From Odontocerum albicorne (Eukaryota > Arthropoda > Insecta > Trichoptera > Odontoceridae), in NCBI GenBank assembly GCA_949825065.1, contig OX463847.1, forward strand, positions 39,241,042 to 39,305,041: 64,000 nucleotides of DNA. Direction: 5' to 3'. The number at the start of each line of letters is the position of its first letter. Position 1 is the stretch's first letter. Of this stretch, positions 21,090 to 32,049 are shown in pieces. The notes beneath the pieces are model-generated. The model made no database searches. It was not told the DNA's origin and saw only the letters and a list, made by a program, of their open reading frames with translations. Both the position numbers and the translations under genes were made by a program.

Positions 21090-21160
21090 TCATAATCTTT
21101 TGTAAACAGATGCGCCTCACGTAATGGAATGGACCTAGGAGAAAGAAGAAGAATATCACG
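21090..21160 (+). repeat. Possible RTE LINE 3' tail
   Basis: A GGACCTAGGAGAAAGAAGAA stretch resembles the end and GAA-rich tail of RTE-type copies such as the one at 7180-7222. It is too short to be sure. Confidence 0.25.
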
Positions 21161-21373
21161 AATTAATAAATTTTTTAATATATTTTAAACTAAATAAGAA
21201 AAAAAATATTGTGCCACCACTGCGTGGCACTCCCATCCTCTCTGTTTAAGCGGCTTACTTTGGAAAGTAGAGGTTGTGCTGTAGACAAAAGATCTGAGAT
21301 TGTCCAATACACGTGTCAGACATGTACCTCTATTCGGCATCTCGGAAAAATCCGCGATTCAGAGGTGGTTATT

Positions 21374-21375
<2 letters not shown>

Positions 21376-21429
<54 letters not shown>
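21376..21429 (-). repeat. 54-nt uninterrupted T tract
   Basis: Fifty-four consecutive T residues, which is a poly(A) on the minus strand. The minus-strand sequence at 21430-21640 would then be the end of a retroposed transcript, but I do not recognise it. A pure tract this long is either young or unstable. Confidence 0.85.
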
Positions 21430-21435
<6 letters not shown>

Positions 21436-21659
21436 GACAAGAAATATACACAATTTGAGAATTTGTATATGTTGTTTTGTCTCAAACAATTGTAACTTAT
21501 ATAGTATTTTTCCTATATATAATATTTTACTCACTGGCCACGGGAGTGATAACAACAGACTTAAACATTTAATTTTGTTTCTTCGTCTTGTTGCAATTTA
21601 TGTGGATACCCAGATTGATCTGTAGACTACATTTGTAGGACTGAAAAGAGTAGTTAAGT

Positions 21660-23160
21660 TTCTAAAAAATGGGAGGAGTTTCATGTAGCTATAAGTTGGA
21701 TTACATGTGATTTGATTTGCTACTTTGACCTTGTGGTGACCTGGAACAGTTTGACAGCTTTGTCAATTTTCCGTGAAAAAATGGCGACTTCCTAAATCTT
21801 TCAAGTCCTTCTGTGTGTGATCTGAGTACAATTTATTTACTTACTTTTTAATTATTTTCCAATATTCAATTGAAATTTCATCCCTTTTCGTGGAAACTGA
21901 GTCTCTCTCGATGACACTTCTATCATCGTTTGCTGTTCACTCGGCTCGACTTTAGAACAGACTTCGAGGCTTAATCAGATCTGCTAGAACCTTATCGATA
22001 TTTGAGAATAAACTAAAGAAACCTTTTTTATATAAAAATATACCTCTTCTTTAACTCCTAAACAGTACCAATCCTAATCACCACTTTTCTTGAATTTTAA
22101 TACCTTTTTGGTAAGTGTTTATCTAATATTGTTTTCATATCAACATATATATCAATAATATATTTGAAAAAAAAAAGCTGGTTGATTGGAATAATTTGCT
22201 TTTAAGCAATAAATTCGCAATATGAATTTGTTTGCGAGAAAATTTTAAATAAATAACAACACAACATAGATTGGACAGTCAATATGGGAATTGTATGGGT
22301 TTGCCAGGATTTTTTTGCTAGGATACATTTTATTGCAAGCATACTCATATGTAGATATGCTTTGTTATTATGATGGGTTCGTTTTGTATTTGTTTTTTTA
22401 TTGCATGCTTACGTGTCAATGTGGAATTTTAATTGTTATTTTTTTATAATCTTTTGTATCAACAATTTTTTTTCACCGTTAAATTAATAATTAGCGAAAT
22501 TATTAAATAATTAGCAAACGCTTGTATGTATACCGATCACAGCAAAATTAGTCAGATGTTGTTTGCTTATAGACGAAGTTTCATGGCACTTTTTAGAAAA
22601 CATCAATGAAAAACTTGTTCCTCAGTCAACAGGATATATTTCCTCAATTCCAAGATAAAGTTTAAATTGAAAAAAAAAAACTTTAAAAGGCAGCTTAAAT
22701 CTGCGATATCACACATTTCTATAATATGTATTTTGATTGAGAAAAGTTTCGTAAATTGCGAGGAAACTCACCGCCTGCGTTGATTAAAAAAACTGTTCCG
22801 TTCAGGATTTCCTAAAGTTTTGAGGAAATTCTCCGAAAGCGAAATTTATAGGATTAAATAAATTTGAATATAAAATTTTATAAAGTATTACATTAATAGT
22901 GAATCGTGAAAATTCGTTGCAAAAATTGATCTACATAAATTAAGATAAATTTCACAAAAGAACTGAAATGAAACATTTCAAAATATATCGCTATATTCAC
23001 AATTTTGTATTTTTGTTAAGTTGCTAAAACTCGTATATTTTGAATACAAATTGAATTATGTAAAATGTCGTAAAATTAAGGGTTTTATCTTATTGTCAAT
23101 TTTTTGCGCTTTGTAAACTTAGTCCACGAAATGTTTTAAGCGCTTTTTTAGTGTTGCAAG
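21660..23160. other. No recognisable gene or element
   Basis: A long AT-rich stretch without recognisable protein motifs, long frames or clear repeats shared with the rest of the window. Confidence 0.35.
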
Positions 23161-23249
23161 CAAAAAAAAATAGAAATTGATTTATGTTATAGACTCATAT
23201 TTTATGAAATATACATTATCGAATATACACGAAAACGCTTCACTTGTTG

Positions 23250-23390
23250 CGATAACCTCCACGGTCTGCTGGTCAGATGCCTGTCTCCTAGCCCGGTGGT
23301 TGTGGGTTTTAACCCCGCCGGAACCCAGATTCTTCAAAAAGGATTCTAGTCTGGTTTTAAATATAAATAAATACAGGTTTATTGATAGCA
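23250..23390 (+). repeat. SINE head, tRNA-like
   Basis: Contains CCACGGTCTGCTGGTCAGAT (A-box side) and GGTTGTGGGTTTTAACCCCG (B-box side), then AAAAAGGATTCTAGTCTGGT. The last piece recurs at 48440-48470, so this is a dispersed element and not a tRNA gene. Confidence 0.55.
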
Positions 23391-23464
23391 ACATAGTATG
23401 TACATAATACATTTAGACACATTTCAACAACACATTATAAAGAGAATACATTAAAAAACAGAAG

Positions 23465-23715
23465 CTATCAAAAGGTCTGGGCTCATCTAATAACATCCCC
23501 CTGGCCAAGATACACTCCACCAATATAGAGCGAACCCAGCCACGGAGACACCAGGTGTTTTTCAGGTGAAAAAAATACATTCAAGAGAGAAGACTTAAAA
23601 GGTCGGGGCTTATCCCATAAACATTCCCCCGGCCAAGATACACTCCACCAATGAAGGGCGAGCCCAACCGCAAGGGCATTAGGGGGCTTCCATCCCACAC
23701 CCCCGCACATCTAGA
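23465..23715. repeat. Two-copy tandem duplication, ~130-bp period
   Basis: The segments starting near 23470 and 23600 share AAAGGTC(T/G)GGGCT, CCCC(C/T)GGCCAAGATACACTC and CACCAAT. The copies differ at many sites. On the minus strand a 75-codon frame spans both and contains a diverged internal repeat, but it matches no family I know. Confidence 0.6.
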
Positions 23716-23879
23716 TTAAAGAATAAATAAAAAAATAAAATAAAAAGTAAACCCACATATACCACCTCAGGTTAACAGTCAGCAAGAATGAAAAAAAGAA
23801 AAGCCTCAAAGGAGTCCAAATTTTACAAAATGAGAAATGAAAAAGTTGAAATAACATTGAAATAGTTAGGCAGTAATAC

Positions 23880-24010
23880 ATTGAAGAAACTTTCTCTTAA
23901 GGCCTCTTTAACATCTTTCTTTGTTGGTTGGAAAAGGTTACTACATGGCAATAAGTCCTACATACAGCGGAATTTTAATACAATACAATACAAAAACCAT
24001 GTTTAATTGT
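23880..24010 (+). repeat. SINE family 1 body and tail
   Basis: Contains AAGGCCTCTTTAACATCTTT, then GTTGGTTGGAAAAGG and ATGGCAATAAGTCC, the body-tail signature of SINE family 1. The head at 23250 may belong to the same copy, split by the ~500-bp insert between them. Confidence 0.6.
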
Positions 24011-24639
24011 CCATTATGAACCGGATAGTAAATCAACGCTAATGTTTAAGATTTTTTAACTACAAAATAAGCTATCTTAAATATTGTATTGAATAGCATC
24101 AATTTAACATTGTATTGTACATTAGTTTCGTTGTATACAGAACAAACTGGCGGGCCCTTACCACGTGACATTTTCTTTCAACAACAAAAAAAGCATTTTA
24201 TTTTATCACTTTTTATATCCACGGGCCGGAAACTTTTGGACTGCACTACGTTTATTCGTAAAAAATACTATTGTAAAAGTGTAGAAATATTATCTAAAAT
24301 TTGCCGCTCGTTCAAGAGACTGAAACGGAGAAAACCAAAATAATCGAAATCCTTGCCAAGATTCCCCACTGAATACTTCGCGATTTGTTGAAGGAGGTCC
24401 CTTAACGGAAATAAAATATCCTGAAATATTAACAAGTAGCTAGGTTCTTGAAGTTTCATGGGTGTTGCTGCCATAAACACCGAAGAAGTAAATTTAGGAG
24501 TGTTGTTTTCAGGAATCGTTTCAGGTTTTTTATTTGTTGTAGTATATTTTTCTTCTAAGCTTTTTTACTTAAAAAAAAACAGCATATAGTTTTAGAACAT
24601 TCAGATTTTGATTTTTTTTCCTGGACAATGGCTATTTAA

Positions 24640-24900
24640 CATATATACGAGCTCTATGGCCTAATTGATTAAACGCTTATCTTCTGAAATGGGGATTGCG
24701 GATTCGATTTCAATTGGAATGAATATTTAAAAAAAAATTGTCTATTCGGTTATCATTTAAGGCCTTTTTAATGCCCTAATGGTCGAAGATTGTCACAAGG
24801 TTATTGAATATGTTCAAGATTTTCACAAGGCAATTTCATTTTAAACGGTACAACCAACCAGGTTGCACTGTATATAATGAATTGTATTACAATGTAATAT
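24640..24900 (+). repeat. SINE family 1 copy
   Basis: Head: TATGGCCTAATTGATTAAAC and GGATTGCGGATTCGATTTC. Body: AAGGCCTTTTTAATGCCCTA. Tail: AACCAGGTTGCACTGTATAT. Part of the body (GATTGTCACAAGG / GATTTTCACAAGG) is locally duplicated. Confidence 0.65.
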
Positions 24901-24917
24901 ATATTTTTTATATTTTG

Positions 24918-25172
24918 TTTCGTCATTCATGAGGGCCGGACATGTAGCCAGAATGTCAGACTCCCGATGGACATCTGAAATAATCCAATGGTATCCAAGA
25001 GGCATAAAGAGGCCTAGAAGAAGACCGAAGGTACGCTGGATGGACGAAATCAGGAAGCATGGCAGCATCACGTGGCATCGGCGAGCAAAAGACCGAACTG
25101 TTTGGAGTCAACTTGGGGAGACCTTCATCCAGCAGTGGAATCGACCCTGGTTGACAATGATGATGATGATAT
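24918..25172 (+). pseudogene. RTE-type LINE 3' end, open frame
   Basis: An open frame reads RAGHVARMSDSRWTSEIIQW, then PRRRPKVRWMDEIRKHG, TWHRRAKDRTVWSQLGETFI and QQWNRPWL. This is the conserved C-terminus of RTE-type polyproteins (GHVARMxDxRW...RPxxRWxDEI...AxDRxxWxxLxETYxQQW). The copy ends in a TGATGATGATGAT tail at 25158-25170, the usual RTE 3' microsatellite. Everything upstream of the GHVARM block is missing. Confidence 0.85.
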
Positions 25173-25251
25173 ATTTTTTATTATCAATGCGAGTTTTGTA
25201 TTTCAGTTTTATAGAATTTAGTGTTTTGAAAGAGTCGAGTAGATATTAAAC

Positions 25252-25520
25252 AGTGAAATGGTTTGAACATGTTGAACGAATGGACAGCCAAATTTGACTT
25301 AATAGTAGTATTTTGAAAATATTACTGAAAACAGAGTTAGAAAAAATTACAAATCAATGATGATTTGAAAGGAGAAATTTTAAAATGTCGTAGAAATCGA
25401 AGGAACTATCATATAAGCATATAAGAAATTGCACGATTAAAGATGGAGTGAAGATTATATGCCGAGATTCCAAGTTTTGGCGCTTTGTACTTTTAGCGTA
25501 CCTTAAAAGGAATACGGTGT
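25252..25520 (+). pseudogene. RTE-type LINE 3' remnant (second family)
   Basis: The stretch encodes VKWFEHVERMDSQI near 25253-25295. It later shows a degraded VCRDSKFWRF-like end (about 25465-25495) like the copies at 9.9 and 28.4 kb. Stops are frequent. Confidence 0.55.
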
Positions 25521-25529
25521 GATAGTATT

Positions 25530-27015
25530 ATATATTATTTATTTAAATTATGAAAGGGTATCTGCGATCTAGATATGGTATTTAATCTATCCTGGACACT
25601 GATTGCCTATACGAGTTGCTTAAATCGTTTGCATGTTATAGTTCAACATATTTGTATTGGTAATGCGGACATGTTAAAGAACGTGACTGAGAGGCAACAT
25701 TGTAATGATAATTCTGGTTAAGAACCAGAAGAGTAGGCACGAAATGTATAGTTTGTCATCGGACGTATTAACAATTCAATTGGCGTGGGGAGGCAAGAAG
25801 TTTATCGCACTATAGCATTACTTTATTGTTAATTTTATACTGCAAAACCTTTTTGTTCACCTAATGATCTTTTTTTAAATCTGTTTTGTAACATCGAGTT
25901 CAAAACCGTTGTCAACTGGAGATTTGCTGGATCACTGGTGTGTAATGAACTTCTAAAGAAGTTTACCAGATAATCAAATCTGAGAAACACTGTACTCTGG
26001 AGATGGTATTTGAACACAAGTCTGCTTATCTAACTACTATAAACACGATGTTTATTGTGTTTTTTTTAATAACCTCAGTAAGTATTTTGAATTGCTCACC
26101 TTCTAAATAGAAATTCAGAGCATAAACTATACTTCTAAGTACTTCAGCAACATCAAAACATTCTGCTTTTTTGTAACATTTTTTTGTAAAAATACAACCA
26201 AGCTTTGTTAGTAATATAATAAATTCTCCATTCTCTATAAATCTTCTTTTATAATTCGTAGCTAAGCCACGTTGATTCACATAAAGTAAAATAAACGGTT
26301 TTCTGCGATTGTTTTGTTCACAAAGGTTGGAAATTTCTCAATGTCCATTGAATAAATAGAATTTTATTCACGGCGGTGGAAAGAAGGGTCGGTTTGCTAA
26401 TTAATTAGCCAAAGCAAATTTCATTGCTCGAATAAATTTGGAAATAATAATCGTATATACCTGGAATGGGCAACCAGTGAAATACGAACGGACTAAATTA
26501 TATAGAAAACTATGAAAATCTATCTCGAATGAACATTGAATTTATTTTCCATGAGCAAAATATAACTGAATAATTTATATAAAAGTTTTACATAAAATCA
26601 TCAACTCTCGCTTAACTTGTCCTGAATTGCTTAGCTTTTTTATATCAGAGTTTTTATAGTCCATATTCGCAATAGGGTGGTTTTTAATTGTACACTAAAT
26701 ACATTTAATCGTCAACAAATTTACTGTATCATATATCCAATAAAATATATATTTTGGGAAATCAATTTGTTGAGATTGTCGTTTAAATTTTTTCAGTCTG
26801 TTGAGTTGCAAAATAAGGCTCATCGCTGAATTTATACAAAAATCAATTTGTACTAGACTTTTCCTTTCGCACATGTGCCACGAGTGACGCTCGGCGAGGT
26901 GAGATGCGGACGGCCTTTGTTAAGACGGTCCCGTACCGTATATTCGATATCGAATTTTTGAAATAATTTGGACTTATGATCAATAACATATCTTTGTTTT
27001 TTTATTGTTTTATTG
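25530..27015. other. No recognisable gene or element
   Basis: AT-rich, with short frames such as 26026-26280 minus that I cannot assign. A small GC-richer patch at 26875-26945 stands out but has no identifiable role. Confidence 0.3.
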
Positions 27016-27019
27016 TGTT

Positions 27020-27190
27020 AATACTCGTACATACCATCGCGCCATTTCCCTGTCAGGATAGAAAGAGAAAGCGCCACAGTTTTCTATCTCGACACACATT
27101 CTTAGCATCTTCCACATTCATACACTTACTCATACAGCTCCTACGATTTCTCTGACTTCCTACGTTTCTTTCTTTCATTTTGTCAATGTG
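27020..27190 (-). repeat. RTE-type LINE 3' terminal piece
   Basis: The plus strand shows ACCATCGCGCCATTTCCCTG, then a TCTATCTCGACACACATTCT-like piece, reverse complements of the tail and CRDRKxWR segment of the abundant LINE. It parallels 39050-39130 and 53815-53890. Confidence 0.55.
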
Positions 27191-27457
27191 TCTTTTTATT
27201 TGAATTTATTACAATTGTTGTACAATTTTTTTTTATTTAATAATTATTTGCATTTGTGATGAAAAAAATAATCACTACCTTCTTTTTTAAATACATTGTA
27301 ACGTTGAAGAAAATAAATAAATTTTAATAATATGATTTTACTAAAGACGATTAGTTGGATTGAAATTCTTGTCAAAATCTCAACCCTTAATTATTTCTAC
27401 CATGGATTAAAGTATCAACTAATAAGGTAGACAATCACTATATCTGATTGTCTACGA

Positions 27458-27791
27458 CAGCGGTTGCCGAAGTTTAGGACCTCACGGACCACTAAATTCA
27501 TAATTTGAAATGCCGCGGACCACTAATAGGAATAAAATATGTAAATAAGAGCCGCACTGTGAAACATTAGAAGAGTGCGAAACGAGGCGAGAGTAAGACA
27601 AAACATATCCAATGCAGCTAGCTACACGTCTTACGAGATTATCATGATTTCATGCATCTTGCATCGTTCATCTGTGCAAGTCACTTATTTTTCCGGGTTG
27701 GTTTGCTGTGGATTCAAAAATGCAAATAATGTCCACATTGCTCTGCGGACCAGCGAAATTTTCTCGCGGACCACCACTTTGGCGACCGCTG
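27458..27791. mobile_element. Non-autonomous hAT-like element (MITE), 334 bp
   Basis: The ends read CAGCGGTTGCCGAAGTTTAG (left) and, inward from the right, CAGCGGTCGCCAAAGTGGTG, followed on both sides by CGGACCAC-containing sequence. The 8-bp flanks are GTCTACGA and GTCTAAGA (7 of 8 match), the target duplication size of hAT transposons. No transposase is encoded. A GCGGACCACTAA motif is repeated inside. Confidence 0.85.
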
Positions 27792-28369
27792 GTCTAAGAG
27801 ATGCGATCTGGAAAAACAAACACATGCGCATCGGTAGCAATAAAATCTGTATTAAGTCGATTAATACTTGAAATGTTAAAACCGGAGTCGGTCCAACTAC
27901 AAGCAAAAGCCTCCGGTGATCAATTGAGATGAAAATATTACTAATCATCACGGAAAATCTCTTAGACATAGGCTCAGAAACTTTCAAATTCGACAGATTT
28001 GCAACACAGAAGATACAGTCATGGATGGAATATGAAGAGAAAATGGTACTGAAGTAACTATGTGGATATAATGATCAGGGATAATGTCTTGTCCATATCA
28101 GCACACGAAATCTCTGCAAGATATCGGCACTAGGAAGGGCACTTAAAAGATAGAGAGACAACTGGTGCTTTACTTCTCAGGAATTATTTTTGTCATGTAA
28201 CAAATGTAAGATATTTATAAAGAAGAAGAAAAAGCTAGTTGGGCTGTATTTGAGATTTGAAACTGTTTAAGACAACTTTTCATAATAAGTTAGTTTCAGA
28301 ATTGCCCCTAGTACAAAGCCTATTTACCTAGCTTTGTCCTGCGACAAATCAACTATTGTTTTCCATTAC

Positions 28370-28870
28370 AGGTATAAGCTGTTTTCGAAAAGTTTATCCA
28401 CCTTTAGACGTGGAAACAGTATTTTAGTACCATCTTTGATTATGGAAGTCAAACGTGGACATGGAAAAATATTGAAAGAAGCTGAAAAAAATGCTATCAA
28501 TGTGCTTGCATTGAGAAGAGCACGTGGAGGGAATACGATTTGAAGTGATTCGGGATAAATCTGAACTTCAAACTGATATTTTAAGTAAGATGAAAAAAAC
28601 TATCTGAAAAGGTTTGGACATTTAAAACGAATGAATGAAGAAATGCTAACATAATAAATATATAGGGCAAACGTAAGTCGAAGGCGTGGTAGAGAAAAAA
28701 CAACGAAAGTATGGTCGACTCATGTGAATGATATTTTCAAACGAAAATAAAAAATTCAGAGAAAGTGTAGAAAGTGCATGGATATAGAAGAGGCGAAATA
28801 TCTGTTTCAAGATAAGAAAGTCTGGCGTTCTCTCATCTTTACCTATCAGGCAGGGATGTCGTGATTGTAA
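28370..28870 (+). pseudogene. RTE-type LINE C-terminal remnant
   Basis: Reading across several stops and frame changes: ILVPSLIMEVKRGHGK, NAINVLALRRARGG, KRFGHLKRMNEEMLT, YRANVSRRRGREKTTKVW, FKRK and KCMDIEEAKYLFQDKKVWRS. This gives nearly the whole post-RT segment of the commonest LINE in the window in its correct order. It is a good guide for the more damaged copies. Confidence 0.75.
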
Positions 28871-29000
28871 GTATGTATATTTTTAATATTTTTTCATGTT
28901 TGCCTCTGAAATAAATCAAATAATCTGTCTTAACACACATTCATTTCTCATTCGAAGCACTGGCCCAAGCTAATTAATCTTCGATCATTCAATATGGAGG

Positions 29001-29106
29001 ATCAGAAGATCTTCTTGCGCATTCCATGAACTATCAGAAGATCTTCTTGCGCATTTCATGAACTATCAGAAGATCTTCTTGCGCATTCCATGAACTATTA
29101 GAAGAA
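29001..29106 (+). repeat. Minisatellite, 32-bp unit, ~3 copies
   Basis: The unit starts ATCAGAAGATCTTCTTGCGC and continues ATTCCATGAACT. Each unit holds the perfect 12-bp palindrome AGAAGATCTTCT. Copies are almost identical, so the array is young. Confidence 0.92.
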
Positions 29107-29339
29107 CAATTTGATCAATTATTGAAGAACATGTTGTTGGGATACTTCTTTCTGTGTTGTGTTCATTCTTACGATGCTTAAGACAGATAAGGCGGGTGGA
29201 AGATGGTAGCATTGTGCACTAATTTCTGGCGGAAAATCTGAATGGTAGCGTATCGTTAGGAAGAACTTTTATTATATATCACTATAAAAAAATTATAAGC
29301 AGCATTATAAAAAAACATTAACTTAGATGTATGACGGTC

Positions 29340-29455
29340 TAAGAGTAAAAAAAATCCGAAAGTAAATCTACCAGGAATCGAACTTGGGGGCTTCTTGCTC
29401 AGCGTTAATGCTAACCGTTAATTAATGGTCACGGTTGCTGACAACATATTTTATA
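29340..29455 (-). repeat. tRNA-like SINE head, degraded
   Basis: On the minus strand there is a B-box-like GGTTCGATTCCTGGTAG at the 3' side and an A-box-like stretch upstream of it (TTAACGGTTAGCATTAACGC). It is tRNA-derived in appearance, without a foldable cloverleaf that I could confirm. A similar copy lies at 42418-42505. Confidence 0.4.
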
Positions 29456-29539
29456 TTGCAGGTCACCAATTTAAATATTTTCTAGCATACTATAATACAA
29501 AGAATGAGAATTTCTTTGAAAATCACCTTAGCTAGTAGG

Positions 29540-29640
29540 TGGCAAAAATAACGATTTATAAAGCGTCATTTAGAGAGCAAGCTCTCCTCCAAGGCGCTCC
29601 AGCTTGGGATTCGAACTTACTATTATTAAATTGTGTAGAA
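29540..29640 (+). repeat. SINE family 2 fragment
   Basis: Carries AGCGTCATTTAGAGAGCAAG, CTCTCCTCCAAGGCGCTCC and AGCTTGGGATTCGAAC, the 5' part of SINE family 2 with a B-box-like GGGATTCGAACTT. It directly abuts a LINE fragment at 29638. Confidence 0.6.
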
Positions 29641-29885
29641 AAGCGTGCACTGAAAATAACGTGTGGGGTGACAATATGTGACATAATACGGAATAAAGTG
29701 ATGAGGAACGAATGGGAATTTAAGGTTAATGTGTTGAGTAAGATGGAAAAGAGGACTCTGAGTAGTTTCACTCTAAAGTAAAACAGATATATAGGGAAAG
29801 ACTGACAAAACAAATATACACTGTAAATGTTACTGAAAAGCATGGTAGAGGAACAATGAAGATGTATAAATGTACTCGGACCATC
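29638..29885 (+). pseudogene. RTE-type LINE fragment
   Basis: The frame reads EKRALKITCGVTICDIIRNK, then VMRNEWEFKVNVLSKMEKRTL, matching VEMRALRRxCGVTxxDRIRNEVIR...LKxxVLSxMKKxxL of sister copies. It then loses the frame near the NRYIGKD relic of LTKQIY. Confidence 0.65.
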
Positions 29886-30434
29886 ATATCCTTGTTACGT
29901 TTTTTGCGTGAATGTTAAAAAGTAAATAGTTAAAGCAAAACACTTACTCTTTTTGTTCTCCACTAATCTTGAAAACCTTGGATTACATTACACAATAAAA
30001 ATATTTTGAATAAAAAAAAGATTACTTACGCCTGTTTTAATAACCCAGTCTTTAAGGGAATAAATTTATATGCGCTCTTTTCATAAATGGTTGTGTATAC
30101 TACCCTTAACAATCCTGCCCATACCAGTGAGGTATTCTGTTTGTGGTTTTCATTAATAAATTATTAATTTTAATCAATTACAGTTTGTATTATAGTTTCA
30201 TGCTTTTAACAATTGAAGCATGAAGTATTCTCGTAAAAATACACTAACTGTTACAAACATAGCTTCTGCTTATTGATGTGCTTAAATAAAACCATTTGTT
30301 TTCGAGTTAAGTTGCCAGGTTACGTAATTTATTAATTTGATTGTTGGACGAGTATTTAATTTATTTTACTATCCAAATATAATTAAAAATAGAGGAAAAC
30401 AACATAAAGTAAATCGGTAGTCAATCAGAACTAG

Positions 30435-30510
30435 GTTTTCTGGATATTTTCGAGATGTGGTGATGGCATTGAATGCTTCGCATCTCATGCAAGAAGTACC
30501 GATGTGTTTA
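30435..30510 (+). pseudogene. LINE fragment (FEMW block), copy 1
   Basis: Encodes IFEMW-WH-MLRIS-like sequence, a short relic of the post-RT LEAFEMWCWRRMLRISW block. A second copy of the block lies about 200 bases downstream. Confidence 0.4.
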
Positions 30511-30594
30511 TCCTCCAGGATCAAAGCAGAGATGGAGGCAAATCGGTACGGAAAAATCTGTAATGGCCAAACACATCAAGATATGGAAAAATCG

Positions 30595-30780
30595 GCCTTA
30601 CTTTTCAACACTAAAGTTCGTTAGATGAGAAGTCTGTTTTCCTCCATTGCACTCTATGGATTAGAAACAAGGGCACTGAGAAAGAAAAAAAAGGAAAATG
30701 CTGGAAGTTTTTAAAATGTGACGGTGGCGTTAAATGTTTCGAGTCTTGTGGACTGAAAGACGACTGTGCCAATGAGTTTA
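30595..30780 (+). pseudogene. LINE fragment (ALYGLET...FKM block), copy 2
   Basis: Reads MRSLFSSIALYGLETRALRK, then a KKENAGSF...MFRVLWTERR relic, corresponding to SIALYGxETWTLRKxDxKRLEAFEMWxWRRMxRVSWTDRR of BovB/RTE-like proteins. Frameshifted and truncated. Confidence 0.55.
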
Positions 30781-31075
30781 CGTTTAAAATTAGTATTACA
30801 AAATTTACAAAAAGCAGCGAACCTAATATTGACCCTTGTGGTATACCATGCTTCATAATATCCTGAGAATATTCTTCGTAATTGAGAATAACGGATTGTC
30901 TTCTATTTGACAAATAAGATTCAACCCAGAGGAGGGCACATCCTGAAACTCATACTCATTTCTAAGTTATATAATTACATGATCGACCGTATAAAAGGCA
31001 GCACTCATATTCAGAACAGTAATAAAAGTTTTTTTCCCTTCTTATTCTGTCGAAAAATCCTACAACAGTCTTAAC
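30780..31075 (-). pseudogene. Jockey/CR1-type reverse transcriptase fragment
   Basis: The minus strand shows MSAAFYTVDHV (motif A of the RT, with the catalytic Asp of the DMSAAFDTVDH pattern replaced by Tyr). It then shows YLSNRRQSVILN-like sequence and MKHGIPQGSILGSLLFV (motif B, GxPQGSxLGPLLF). It is joined tail-to-tail with an RTE-like fragment at 30595-30780. The polymerase is inactive here: truncated and missing an aspartate. Confidence 0.75.
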
Positions 31076-31109
31076 ACATCGGTCTCCGTAGATATATTTA
31101 TTATATGTC

Positions 31110-31370
31110 ATTCATTCTTTCCACATGTCCAAATCATCTAAACATTAAATTCATTATGTTATTTATAAAAAATCCATTTAATTCGTGCATTTAATTTTTT
31201 AGCCCATCCTTCATTCCGCTTTCTTTCATACACAAGTACTTTAAATTTTTCTACATGCACGCATTTCCGCAGCATTACATTAATTTTATCCTTCATATGC
31301 CAAATACAAAATTTACTTCCATACATCAAGGTTGGCACCAATACATTTTTAATATAAATTTTCTACCTTT
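31110..31370 (-). pseudogene. RTE-type LINE fragment
   Basis: The minus strand reads MVPTLMYGSKFCIWHMKDKI, then NVMLRKCVHVEKFK, corresponding to LVPTLMYGSETWxWxKKxExRINAVEMRALR. It then jumps to NEGWAKKLNARIKWIF. Truncated on both sides. Confidence 0.65.
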
Positions 31371-31887
31371 AATATAGTGTGATTGTTGTATATTGATTGT
31401 TGTATATGTATATATATACCTTAAAATGTTACATTTAAATCCAATTAAACAACAAAACGTAAAAATAAATTCTTATTGATTATCAACTACATTCCTTATT
31501 ATTAAAAATGTATCATTTTTAAGTCACTTTTGTTAAATAGATAAACTAATTAGTGAAATTACAACAAAAATAACAGTTTTTATTTTTGCTGAAAATACCC
31601 TCAACATAATTTGAAGGGTAACATTGATTGGTAAATTAATTTATGCAAAGCGAAGAGTTACATTTTTAAATTGTTTGCGGATTATAAAATTTGAAATGTC
31701 AGGCCATATGGCCTGGCCTGTCAAATAATAAAGTTTTTATATCTCACTCAAATTATTCATTTAATGTCTCAAATTATATTTTGCTACATAACTTTTTTGT
31801 GTTTATTATGTAGAGTTTTATCTTTATTTATAATTGCCATTTGGTATTATATTTTCATATACAAGATTCAGACAGCGAATTTCAAAA

Positions 31888-31955
31888 GGAACAACATAAA
31901 AAGTTCTTTTTTAGAGCAATGCAACTCAATTAAGGGATCTTTAAATAATCCAAAA
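31888..31955 (+). repeat. SINE family 2 fragment, degraded
   Basis: AACAACATAAAAAGTTCTTT, TTAGAGCAATGCAACTCAAT and TAAGGGATC follow the same order as 10810-10870. Confidence 0.35.
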
Positions 31956-32049
31956 CAGAGGACTTTCAAAAAAGTATATACATTTAAATTAAGGACATGC
32001 TTCGTAAACTAGATATGTGTACAGTGAAACAATATATTATTTTTAATGT

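Noticed and set aside
23265..23335. Candidate tRNA gene
   Set aside because: A- and B-box words are present but the cloverleaf cannot be completed, and the following sequence recurs at 48.4 kb, so it is a SINE head.
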